In this document: piece after piece, positions 44,173 to 54,359 of the stretch
Numbering within the stretch: position 1 is the stretch's first letter
Layout: every line of letters starts with the position of its first letter
DNA from: Cryptomeria japonica
Taxonomy: Eukaryota > Streptophyta > Pinopsida > Cupressales > Cupressaceae
Assembly (NCBI RefSeq): GCF_030272615.1
Contig: NC_081413.1
Coordinates: 563,334,010 to 563,398,009, forward strand
Length of the DNA stretch: 64,000 nucleotides
Direction: 5' to 3'
Notes under the pieces: model-generated
Database searches by the model: none
The model's input: the letters and a program-made list of their open reading frames with translations, nothing else
Told to the model about the DNA's origin: nothing
Program-made: the position numbers and the translations under genes

Positions 44173-45138
44173 GCCATCAAAGGACAAGCAATTGCAGATC
44201 AGCTGGCTGAAGCACCGCTACCAAGAAAACAAACCATGGACATTGAATTTCTAGATAGGGACGTTTTTGCTCTTTCCTCCAAACAATGGACCCTATACTT
44301 TGATGGATCCTATACACAACATGGTTCAGGGGCCGACATTCTATTCATCACCCCTGAAGGACACACTATGCCAAGATCATACAGGCTTATGTTTCCATGT
44401 ACAAATAATGTGGCTGAATATGAAGCATTGGTCATAGGCATCAAAATGGCTGTCGAATGGAAAATCACAGAATTAAAAGTCTACGGAGACTCACAACTAG
44501 TCATCAATCAAATCAACAACAACTATCAGACAAAGGATGACAAGTTACTACCCTACAAATGGATGGTGGATGACTTCAAACAATATTTTGTGCACATCAC
44601 TTTTGAACAAATACCAAGGGTGAACAACAAAGCAGCCGATGCAATGGCTACGATCGTTTCATTACTACAAATTCCAGAACAACAGAGTCATTATGAGTTC
44701 CTGGTAGAGCAACTGTTCTCCCCCACCTATGACCACTCTGAATCCCAGGTTATATATGCCTTAACCGGTTCAGATTCTCCGTTAAATGGACCAATATACG
44801 ACTACCTCAAGCATAATATCTTACCCATTGACCAATCTCGTAACCAAAAATGTAACTTTATCCGACAAGCTGCCCGTTACACCCTTACCGCTGATACCTT
44901 ATATCGTCAAGGTCTCGATGGTACTCTTCTTCGTTGTCTTGATCGTAATAATTCTGATTCAGCTTTACACGAGCTTCATGAAGGTATTTGTGGCACACAT
45001 TCAAGTGGCACTACTCTTGCTAAAAAGCTTCTACGAATGGGATACTACTGGCCCACAATGGAGAAAGATTCATATCATTTGGCCAAGAAATGTCCTAAAT
45101 GCCAGATCCATGGCAATCTGATACATGCGCCAGCATAG
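44173..45138 (+). pseudogene. pol: Archaeal-type second RNase H plus integrase zinc domain of E1
   Basis: The frame from 44236 has LYFDGSYTQHGSGADILFIT, NVAEYEALVIGIKMAVEWKI, LKVYGDSQLVINQINNNYQT and VNNKAADAMATIVSLL. The Asp-Glu-Asp pattern (FDGS, AEYEA, GDSQL) is that of archaeal-type RNase H1, a domain added in the Tat lineage. Integrase follows with the HHCC domain: HEGICGTHSSGTTLAKKLLR and AKKCPKCQIHGN. TAG at 45136 replaces a Gln kept in D. Confidence 0.85.
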
Positions 45139-45474
45139 GAACTACAGCCATTTACAACATCCTGGCCCTTTTGTCAGTGGGGATTGGACCTGGTTGGCAA
45201 AATACATCCTTCATCTTCAAATGGACACAAGTTCATTATAACTGCAACAGAATACTTTACCAAATGGATAGAAGCAGTTCCCATGACCACAGTGACTGGG
45301 AAACAAATTACCTCTTTTATCCTAAATTATCTAATCTGTAGATATGGTATTCCAAGTTCAATCGTCACAGATAATGGACGACCTTTCAAAAACCAAGATG
45401 TGCAGGAACTATGTGAAAAATTCAAAATCCAACATCAATTTTCTACACCATACTATCCACAAGGAAATGGTTAA
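45139..45474 (+). pseudogene. pol: Integrase catalytic core of E1
   Basis: WGLDLVGKIHPSSSNGHKFI (first catalytic Asp), FTKWIEAVPMTTVTGKQ, IVTDNGRPFKNQDVQELCEK (second Asp), FSTPYYPQGNG. It ends at TAA 45472-45474; the homologous codon in D is TAG. The catalytic Glu lies just beyond (VEASNK). Confidence 0.85.
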
Positions 45475-46038
45475 GTAGAAGCATCTAACAAAACAATCCT
45501 AAAAATCCTCAAGAAAACAGTGAATGATGCAGGCAAAGATTGGCACGTACAACTCAATCCAGCACTTTGGGCCTACAGGACCAGCATCTGCACACCTACA
45601 GGGGCAACACCATATTCATTGGTATATGGATCAGAGGCTATTTTACCCTTGGAGGTAGAAATTCCATCTCTTAGAGTCTCTTTGAAAGGTTTAATCCCCG
45701 ATGAAGAGTATCGAGTTAACCGACTGCAAGAACTGGAACTATTAGATGAAAGATGCCAACATGCTTATACTCATCTTAAAGCATATCAGCAACGCATGTG
45801 TAGGAGCTACAATCATAAGGTCATTCCTCGTAACTTCAAGGTTGGTGATCTAGTCCTAAGAGAAAATCCAAGAAATCAGCAAGATAGGGAAAAGAAAGGG
45901 AAATTTGAACCTAACTGGTTGGGTCCCTATGTCATCATTTCAGTCTATGGATCAGGTGCCTATCAGCTGACAAATTCTAAAGGAGATGTGCTAGATGATC
46001 CAACTAACAGCATTCATCTAAAGAAGTACTATACTTAA
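45475..46038 (+). pseudogene. pol: Integrase C-terminal region of E1
   Basis: VEASNKTILKILKKTVNDAG carries the DDE Glu, then WAYRTSICTPTGATPYSLVY, GSEAILPLEVEIPSLRVSLK, FKVGDLVLRENPRN and the GPF/Y-like FEPNWLGPYVIISVYGSGAY. It ends IHLKKYYT at 46038. There is no chromodomain, as expected for the Tat branch. Uninterrupted over 188 codons but separated from the core by the shared stop. Confidence 0.85.
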
Positions 46039-47670
46039 GGCAGCCTAGTGCACGGAAAAAGCCAAAAACAAACAAAAAAAATAAAAAATCCAGAAAAAGC
46101 AAAAATACAAAGTACAATAAAAACAAATGGTGAAAACCTGGTAAACAGGCGCCCTTGTGAAAGACCAGCTCCTCTATCTATATCCATGCCATTTTTATCC
46201 ATCAAAAGACTATCGGCCATCGCCCGACACTTAGCATATATCCATTCAGGACATACTTAGCGTAGTCACTATCTTGAGTTATTCCTCTACCGCATTCCAC
46301 CATGGCTTGGAAATCATTGTACATAATCATATCCAGGGGTACACACGGTTAGGGGCATTAAATTGTTCAAAAACTTACAAAAATTCAAGACATGCCAACT
46401 ATTGCAAAACTCAGACACATGACATCCAGCAAACACAACTACACTTCATCGCAACAACCAAAACCAAAAATAATACACAAGAATCTCAAGGATGGATGAT
46501 TTTCTGAAATACTAAATGTTGCATTATCGCATTAAAGTCTTGATTATTTTGCATTTTGAACTTTTTAAATTAATTGGAATCTTCTCCTTATCTCATCAAA
46601 AGCTTCAAAGCCAGAGATCATGAGGAACTTCCAAAATTTTCTTAGTCTTCTGTCTGGGAGGCGATCACTTGTACTGTGTGAATATTTGCCTCGAGACGTG
46701 ATACATTACATATCACTGAAGGCCTGATTCCATTTCACGCATATAAATGATCTACTCTTGTATGTTTACGCAATACGCACTCAGGTCGTCCTGGTTTAAT
46801 TATACCTTGACGCTTGTGCTATCTTGCAAAATCAAATATCATGTAAATTTTACTCAGGTCATTATGGTTCAATTATACCATTATGCTTGTATAAATTTTC
46901 AACATATCCACAAATCAATAAATGCTCCATGATGATATTTACAAAGAAAGCAAATAAATGGTTATATCGGATGGCAAATACCGAATGAGAGGTGCTCCAA
47001 AAACAATTAGTTGCATATCATTTTACAATTAGTTATCATTTTACAATTAGTCACACATCATTTTACAATTATTATTACATATCATTTTGCATCATTATTA
47101 CATCATTTCATCTTACATGTAGCAGCATATTAAATCATACATCTCATTTTCAAGATACATCTTACAGCATATAAAAACATACCTCCTGCATCACACATTG
47201 CATCATATATATAAACATTACATCATCATATAAAAAGGAAGTGGTACACATAAACATGCATCCATAAACACATCACATTGATCAAAAATAGTGCTCTGTA
47301 TATATATCTCTCAAAAAATGATCAAAATCTACAACATGTGTCAAAACTGTGTCCAGTACAAAGAATACAATGCTCAAAAATACAACAGAGACCATGTCTC
47401 TCAAGTATGACTATCCCCTGATGGAGATGGTCTAGCTCTAGATGCACCTGCCCCTGGATCTCTAGGAGGATCCTATCTAGCTCCCGATACACTCGCCCCC
47501 GGATCTGCAGGAGGGTCCTGTCTCGCTGGCCTCGTCACTCCTCGACTCTCGGATCGTGTCCCAGCAGTTCGAGATCGACTCAATCTCGACTATGCAAAGC
47601 TCTCAACACGTCGATCTCTAGGTACTGCAGCCTCATAGTGTCGCCTGTAATACTCCGCTTCCTGGACACT
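46039..47670. other. Spacer between convergent pol and PMD genes of E1
   Basis: Begins with an A-rich stretch (46062-46130). 47010-47110 holds an imperfect repeat of atcattttacaatta, and the rest is AT-rich (acat)-like sequence. The small ORFs (46048-46260, 46274-46507) have no domain. Probably contains the 3' ends of both sense pol and antisense PMD transcripts. Confidence 0.55.
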
Positions 47671-49349
47671 CTATGTCAGCTCTCTAAAGGTGTCTCTCAA
47701 AGGACCACCCGCCGCTGCTCTCTGCATAGTCGCTAAGGCCTCCTTTGCTCGACCCCGCCGCTCTATCTCCGTATCTCTCTCAGTAGTTAACTGAGAAATC
47801 TGCCACTGATAGGTCAAAATCTGTGCCTGCAGCTGCTGCACAGTAATCTGTAGGGTCCGGATCTGTGCATCCTCTACATGACCCGGCACTCGAACCCGCA
47901 GTGGTACCTGTGCTGGCGCCACCCCTCCCACTCGGCCTGTCCTGGGTACGGAAGGTGGGAGTATATCTACCCTCCTCCTCTATGCTAGCCTCCCCACCTC
48001 CTCCTCTCCCCCCACTGCAACTAGCACCTCTGTCACTCTCCCCTCTCTCCCAGCTCCAATAGCCAATCCTCCTCTCCCCCTCTCAATCCTACCCTACCGT
48101 ATCGCTCTCTGCACACCTCTGCCACCCTACCTCCCCCTGGCTCCTCTACCTCCTCCATCATCTCCATCGTCTCCATCATCTCCATCATCTCCCCCCTCCT
48201 CTCCATCTAAATCAAATGTTGGCCTCATCTCCTCTGGATTTGAGATCCTCGCCACGACCCGAGCAGCAAACAAACGAGCAAACTCGTCGGTCATCCCAGC
48301 ATCCTGTATCTCTGGGGCATAGTCCCAGATCTCTCCTGCCATCCCTATGAACTCCTCTATGGCCACGACACTATCAATATTCGGTCCCCAATCAGCCACA
48401 TCCTGCTGCCGCTGTGCATACAAGTACGCTCCCTGTGGAATCCCCTGTTGCCTCCCAAACTGCCACAAAACTCGGGTCACCAAAAACCGCTCAATAATGA
48501 ACGAAGTCCTCCCAATCAGATACCTCATCATGAAAATGAAAGGCATCTCCATACCATCCTCCGCCCACACCTCGCAGTCGGTATACGGTCTCCAAGTGAC
48601 CGTATCTATGTCATCAAAAACTCTCCTCCAGTGCTCTAGTTTGCCCAGCTTACGCTGGACAACTAGGCCTCTATATCCATAGGCGTATGCTGCGCCTACG
48701 GGCCTATCTCTGTCTGCTAATGGCCTCGCTACTGGGATGTGCTCCCAGCACCATACCTATAATAGGGTCACACCTACTGATAAACTCCCGTAACCGAGGT
48801 ATACTACCTCATGCAGGCTCCTGTAAAGATGGGCCAACATCGCTGACCCCCATGCAAATCTCTGACCCTGTGTAACCATCTGCTCCAGGACCAACCCCCA
48901 TCCTACTGAAAATCCCTTTGACCTGCGATCAGGACAAAGGAATCCCCCAATACCGATGGCAGCGGTGCATAATCCAGATCCAAGAACTCCTGCCAAGGGA
49001 TCTCATAACCACAGACACTCTCATCATGAAATATACGGCGCAGGGCCTCTGTGCCACCCTCCTCTGTCTGCTCATACGGTAATATAGCCCCTACCACAGG
49101 AATGCACAATATCTGGTAGCAATCCTCTGGTGTCACTGTCATCTCTCCAGTGGCAAAATGAAAGGTGTTCGTATCACTGTGCCACCTCTCTGCCAATGCT
49201 GTCAAAAGTCCCCGGTTCACAGTGAACCGCGGCATATCAAGAAGCGAGGTCAATCCACATCTCTCAATAATATCCAAGTCTGCCTGTGACAGACGTGGTA
49301 TCAGCGTCAATGGTCTCAGGAATCTCTCCCTCGACTGCACAATACCCAA
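47671..49349 (-). pseudogene. Plant mobile domain (PMD) protein gene carried antisense in E1
   Basis: Start ATG 49349 (MGIVQSRERFLRPLTLIPRL). PMD signatures follow in order: MPRFTVNRGLLTALAERWHS, FHFATGEMTVTPEDCYQILC, IPVVGAILPY, then (48757-48996 frame) GFLCPDRRSKGFSVGWGLVL and RFAWGSAMLAHLYRSLHEVV, a TAG, VWCWEHIPVARPL, and (48127-48570) EDGMEMPFIFMMRYLIGRTS. An Asp/Gly-rich tail and a separate coiled coil (47671-47931) complete it. A small deletion near 48950 shifts the frame, and the TAG is shared with D. It is richer in G/C than pol. Host PMD proteins (MAIN/MAIL family) act in silencing and gene expression. Function here is inference. Confidence 0.8.
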
Positions 49350-49481
49350 TCGCTCTTGTCAAACAAACAAAACATATCCAATATCAGTTTCCACATCAAC
49401 ACAAAGATATCAAAATAAAACTTACATCAAAAACATGAAACAATTTGCTCATCTACAATCAAAGTTCAAAATCCTATCATT

Positions 49482-49660
49482 TCATATCAACTTGTAAAAC
49501 AACTCAAGTTCTCAAAAACCATATCAAAACTTGTAAAACAACTCAAGTACCACAATCACATAAACTTGTAAAACAACTCAAGTTTCCCACCCATATCAAC
49601 TTGTAAAACAACTCAAGTTTCCAACCCATATCGGCTTGTAAAACAACTCAGGCTTTCATA
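49482..49660 (-). repeat. 35-bp tandem repeat upstream of E1 PMD gene
   Basis: Five units of cttgtaaaacaactcaagt start at 49491, 49530, 49565, 49600, 49635 (one step of 39, then 35). They lie about 140-310 bp upstream of the PMD ATG. The D copy (52585-52760) keeps the period and core. Confidence 0.9.
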
Positions 49661-49860
49661 CACATTGAACTTGAAACAGACAACGCAAATACATCAGTTT
49701 CTGATTAAAACAACAGCTTGATAATCTATACATAACTTGGAAAATTGCACATCAAAACAAGTTATACAAATACTCATCTTGGATAAATGCATCAAACACA
49801 CGGCAGGCACACAAAACCACAACTTTTTCAAACTCGACCAAAACTGCAAAATTTTCTTGG

Positions 49861-50316
49861 ATGCACTAAAACAGACCTTCACTGCGCTAAAACAAACCCA
49901 CGCACTAGGCTGCTTGTCCTACGCGCTAACCTATCTGCCCTATCCGCTAGATTCTATCTACGTGCTACTCTTTTCTACCGTTGCGCTACCTAATCTATCC
50001 TATGTGCTAGAACTGTCTACGCGCTAATCTACCCTTCCCAAGCACTACCCTTTCAGCCCTATGCGCTAGGTTAGTCCTACGCGCTAAACCCCTTTGCCTA
50101 TGCGAACCTCGGCAACTCCTATGCGCTAGGTCATACCTACGCGCTACCCTGTTTCCCTTACGCGCTACCAAAGCCTTTGCATGCGCTATTTTATCTACAC
50201 ATGCTAACCTACAAATCCTATGCGCTAGCAAAACATTTTCGGACGCAACCCCTAAAAATAACTTTGATGCGCTACTCTACACTTCGTATGTGCTAAATTA
50301 AACCTTAGACGTGCTA
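49861..50316 (-). repeat. Octamer array in antisense leader of E1 (60-bp higher-order unit)
   Basis: About 23 motifs ayGCGCTA on the plus strand, that is TAGCGCRT reading toward the PMD gene. Starts 49861, 49882, 49900, 49921, 49942, 49960, 49981, 50002, 50019, 50040, 50061, 50079, 50100, 50121, 50139, 50160, 50181, 50199, 50220 follow 21-21-18 (one step of 17). The last few (50267, 50288, 50309) are spaced 21. Confidence 0.9.
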
Positions 50317-50553
50317 AAACGAACTGCCCAAAGTTTAAAAATCAAAAAACACCTGAAAATGACAAAATGAAAAATCCAAAAGGGGTCAAAGATGTTGACT
50401 TACTGGTGGTCCACGCGCTACTGGTCTCCGATACCTCTGAACGCGCTCGAAACGGTGTCTGTGATAGGGAATAGGTATTTTCTCTCCAGAGCAAATTATC
50501 TTTTTTTCAAAAGTCAACAAAGCACAAATGACTTTAAATCAAGCCCTTTTCCC

Positions 50554-50561
50554 CTTTTATA
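50554..50561 (-). promoter_or_regulatory. Antisense-promoter TATA box of E1
   Basis: The minus strand reads CCTATAAAAGGGG, about 1.2 kb upstream of the PMD ATG and 363 bp inside the 3' LTR. Conserved in D (33335-33342). Transcription from here would place the octamer array and 35-bp repeats in the PMD 5' leader. Confidence 0.6.
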
Positions 50562-50642
50562 GGAGGAAAATGAAATTAGGGTTATCCAACTGGGTCTGTA
50601 ATATGGTCGCAATCTCCCCTATACCAAAACAGTTGTAATTTA

Positions 50643-50754
50643 TCGGGAGATGAATCAATTTACACACTTTCTACAAGCACAGAATCCTAGACATCATACG
50701 AACTTCATTAATTTAAATCAAAAATTTTCCAAAAAATATTGATTCATCTCCCGA
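50643..50754. repeat. Conserved inverted repeat near E1 3' end
   Basis: Arms tcgggagatgaatcaa (50643-50658) and ttgattcatctcccga (50739-50754) are a perfect 16-bp inverted repeat with an 80-bp loop. D has the same structure with a compensated pair. Confidence 0.8.
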
Positions 50755-50891
50755 GGGGGCATCACATCAAATATCGAATCTGGGGCATCACATCAAATCT
50801 GGGGCATGACTTGCAAATAAAAGAGCGACACAACAAAAATTGCATTTGATCATAAATCACAAAAACACATCATTTTTCTTTGAAATAACAT

Positions 50892-50909
50892 GTGCACACA
50901 CGTCACTTC
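50892..50909 (-). promoter_or_regulatory. Conserved TGACGTG box beside polypurine tract (E1)
   Basis: The minus strand reads GAAGTGACGTGTGTGCAC, identical in D. Candidate bZIP site for the antisense promoter, or part of the extended polypurine-tract region. Confidence 0.35.
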
Positions 50910-50923
50910 AAAGAGGGGCAAAA
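50910..50923 (+). other. Polypurine tract of E1
   Basis: AAAGAGGGGCAAAA immediately before the 3' LTR; identical in D. Confidence 0.9.
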
Positions 50924-52394
50924 TGTAGACGTATAAAAATGACCATATTCCTAAATGAATATTTTATGTTCATTTCCCTATTTAATTAAATCCAATTTAA
51001 TTAAATTATCCACATTCTTCTATTTTATTAAATAAATTATTCAATTTATTTAAATAAAATTCACTATACCATTTAATGAATAAATCATTTTATTCAATTA
51101 AATCCCCCTAGCCACTTTTAATTAAATTCAAATTTAATTAAAAAGTTATCCTAAATTGAATAAATCAAATTTATTTAATTACAACCAAATTGAATGAAAA
51201 ATCAAATAATTCAATTATATCCTATTATCCCCTCATCCACTTGCAAAATCGCAAACCCCTTCCTAATCCCTTCTAGAATCTTCTAAGCACTTCTAATTAA
51301 CCTAAACCCTTCTCTAAACTTTGTCACATCCCTAAGCAAAGGGAGGTCACTTCTCAAATGGCCCAAAGTCTTGGATAACCATTGAAGGTTTTCAACCTTC
51401 AACCACCAAAACCCTTAAAGTCTTTGAAAACCATTGAAGGCTTCCAACCTTCAACCACTTAATCCCCAAAGTCTCCAATAACCATTAATGGTTATTTCAA
51501 ACCCTCCCACATGGTTAAAACATTTGTTTTGACTCAACCTCTACCCAACCCAAGGGTCTCATCAGGTCATTAATGCTTTGACCATGATTATCTCTTAATC
51601 ATTTGCACAAAGGTTTATCCTTGGATTAAATCTTAATCCATTGGGTAAACCTAACTTAGACTTGACCCTTAGCCTTTAGATAACCATGAGGTCTTCTCAG
51701 GCCTTTAATGCCTCCAACCTCTTCTTTCAACCCAATTCTATGTGGACATTTGTCACCATGTCATTGGTGCAAATTGTGCACATGGATCCCCAACTTTCAA
51801 ACTTGGCCCTTGATTAAACCTTTCAATCCTGACCATCCATTGCCCTGTTTGTGCTATAAATAGAGCTCTCATTCCTCCATTCAAAAGAATCATCTTTAAA
51901 ATTTGAAGCATCACACTTATGCTCAAATTCTTTCAAGCTTTCATATCATTTTATGCTCATCATTTAGCCTCTCTTTAGATCAGGAATTAATCATGAATAT
52001 GCATGTTAGAGTAATTTATTTATCATTTTAGCTCAATTATAGACTAAATATAGTATGCTAGGATAGTATTCATACTAATCTTGTCATCTTATCATTTAGT
52101 TTATTGCATTTTAGAATCATACCTAGCTTACAACACATTTCATACTAAATCAATCAAAAGCATCTCTCGTTCTCATATTTGCCATCCCTAAACCATTTTG
52201 CTCAGTAATCTGAGAGCAAAAACATTGGTTTGAGGGACATTGTGAGATAGAGAACCATGGGACCCTCCTTGGGAAGCTGAGTAACACTACGTTACTCCAT
52301 AGCTTGCATCAAGAAGTCCTGTGTGTGTGTGTGGACTAGTATTTAACTAAATTTTCACATTTTAAGTTTTATTCACCCACTTTTCCCGCATACA
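50924..52394 (+). repeat. 3' LTR of E1
   Basis: 1471 bp, same ends and length as the 5' LTR. TATA box at 51855-51862. About 13 differences from the 5' copy (for example near 51219, 51250, 51668 and 52385). Confidence 0.95.
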
Positions 52395-52399
52395 AATAT
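52395..52399. repeat. Target-site duplication of E1, right
   Basis: AATAT, identical to 34062-34066. Confidence 0.9.
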
Positions 52400-52584
52400 C
52401 AGTCTGCGTGTCTGCTGTCATTGTTTTGATAAGTTGTCCAATATGAGTTCTGATATAACTTGATTTGATTTGCAATGTTTCAAGTTGATTTTGATCTGAT
52501 GTTGATTTGATGTGGATTTTGATATGGATGTTTTGATATGAACTTGATTTGATATGCATTGTTTCAAGTTGATATATATGTGGA

Positions 52585-52760
52585 ACTTGAGTTTTTTTAC
52601 AAGCTGATATGAATGTGAAACTTGAGTTGTTTTACAAGTTGATTTGATTGTGAAACTTGAGTTGTGTTACAAGTTGATATGAATGTGAAACTTGAGTTGT
52701 GTTACAAGCTGATGTAATTGTGGAACTTGAGTTGTGATACAAGTTGATATGATTTGATAT
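52585..52760 (+). repeat. 35-bp tandem repeat upstream of D PMD gene
   Basis: Five units containing acttgagttgttttacaag start exactly every 35 bp (52585, 52620, 52655, 52690, 52725). Less regular related sequence extends from about 52430 to 52830. E1 has the same repeat with the same period. Confidence 0.9.
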
Positions 52761-52889
52761 GGAAATGGATTTGATATGATGTGGAACTTGATTAGATTGT
52801 CGATGTTTCAAGTTTATATGAATTTGATTTTGATATGAATTGATTTGATGAGGAAACTGATATTGGACTTGTTTTGTTTGCGACGGGAG

Positions 52890-54350
52890 TGCATTGGAGT
52901 TGTTCAATCACGAGAGCGATTTTTGAGACCATGGTCATTGATACCATGATTGACACGGGCTTACAAGGATATCATTGAGAGGTGTGGCCTATCCTCTTTG
53001 TTAGAGATGCCCTGGTTTATCATTAACCGGGGTTTATTGATAGCGTTGGCCGAGAGGTGGCATAGTGACACACCTTCCATTTGGCGACAGGTGAGATCAC
53101 AGTGACACCTGAGGATTGCTATCGGATTCTATGGATTCCCATGCTAAGAGCACTGTTACCTTATGAGCAGACAAAGGAGGGCGGAACATAGGCACTTCAT
53201 CAGATTCTACTAGATGAAACAGTTTACAGCTATGAGATCCCCTGGCAGGAGTTCATAGATTTGGTTTACACTCCTCTACCATCAGTGCTGGTAGGATTCA
53301 TAGGTTGTTTCTTATGTCCTGATCATAGATCGAAGGGACTGGCAGTAGGATGGGGGTTGGTCCTGGAGGACATGATGACACAGGGTCGCCGATTCACATG
53401 GGGGTCAACTATGCTGGCCCATTTATATAGGGATCTACATCAGGTGGTTTACTTGGGGTACAATAGTCTATCCATGACAGTTACATTGCTATAGGTATGG
53501 GCATGGGAGCATATTCCCGTAGCCAGGCCACTTGCGGATGGAGATAGGCCTGTTGGGTGTGCATATGCATATGGTTATTGAGGGATAGTTGTCCAACGTA
53601 AGTTGGGAAAACTAGAGCATTGGAGGAGAGTTTTAGATGATATTGGTATGGTCATCTGGAGACCGTATATGGAGTGCGAGGTATGGGTAGAGGATGGGAT
53701 GGAGATTCCCTATGTCTATATGTCCCAATTTTTGACAGGGTAAATGCCCTTTGTTATTGAGACATTTCTGCATAGCCGGGTGTTGCGGCAGTATGGTCAT
53801 TTGTAGGGAGTTCCATAGGGAGCATGCTTGTATGCTCGACAGAGACAAGATATACTAGAGTGGGGACCCACTATTGATAGTGCAGCGACAGTTGAGGAGT
53901 TCTTTCACTTAGCCGACCAGATATGGGACTACACCTATGGGGTAGTGGACGCAGGGATGCTAGAATATCAGATCCAATGGAGATGATTCCCTCTTTTGAC
54001 GATGAAGAGGATGATGAGCAGCTTGAGAGGCTAGGGAGACAGAGAGAGGATGGAGAGGAGCTAAATGAGGGAGGTGGGGATGGTGGAGGTGATGGTGGAG
54101 ATGGTAGAGGAGGTGGCCAAGGTTAGTGAGGGGATAGAGGGAGAGGAGATTGGGGGAGGAGAGGAGATAGGGGTGGATATCAAGGAAGGAGAGGAGACAT
54201 GGGTGGAGATGGTGGTGACAGAGGGATTTAGGTGGAGAGAGCAGTGCGGCGAGTTGTAGTGGATAAAGGGAGAGGAGGTTTGGCTATTGGAGCTGGGGGT
54301 GAGGAGAGAGTAGGAGAGGTGATAGAAGTGGTGGGAGGGACTGACAAGTT
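52890..54350 (+). pseudogene. Plant mobile domain (PMD) protein gene of element D, antisense to pol
   Basis: Homologous to the E1 antisense gene. It reads VVQSRERFLRPW, a broken middle, then 53261-53494 with CFLCPDHRSKGLAVGWGLVL and RFTWGSTMLAHLYRDLHQVV. A TAG follows, then VWAWEHIPVARPLADGDRPV and WRRVLDDI...WRPY, and finally an acidic/Gly-rich tail (53923-54126). These are PMD (aminotransferase-like plant mobile domain) hallmarks. The start ATG is lost (TTG). Stops near 53492, 53578, 53742, 53803 and 53816 make it a pseudogene. G/C-rich relative to pol. Confidence 0.75.
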
Positions 54351-54359
54351 TAGATGACC

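Larger units (their letters stand above)
34067..52394 (+). mobile_element. Element E1: complete 18.3-kb Tat/Ogre-like Ty3 retrotransposon with antisense PMD gene
   Basis: Two 1471-bp LTRs (34067-35537 and 50924-52394) and target duplication AATAT (34062-34066, 52395-52399) define both ends. Between them lie a tRNA-Lys primer site, octamer arrays, ORF1, gag, protease, G-patch, RT, RNase H, second RNase H, integrase, an antisense PMD gene and the polypurine tract. The LTRs differ at about 13 positions by hand comparison. It is inserted into the antisense leader of relative D, in the opposite orientation. Confidence 0.95.

Noticed and set aside
48347-48875. Plus-strand ORFs over the E1 PMD gene
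   Set aside because: No domain in these frames, whereas the minus strand carries PMD signatures conserved in D.
50007-50231. 74-codon minus-strand ORF with LAHR/VARR/LARR repeats through the octamer array
   Set aside because: It follows from the 60-bp unit being a multiple of 3. The corresponding D array has no comparable long frame, so I treat the array as non-coding.
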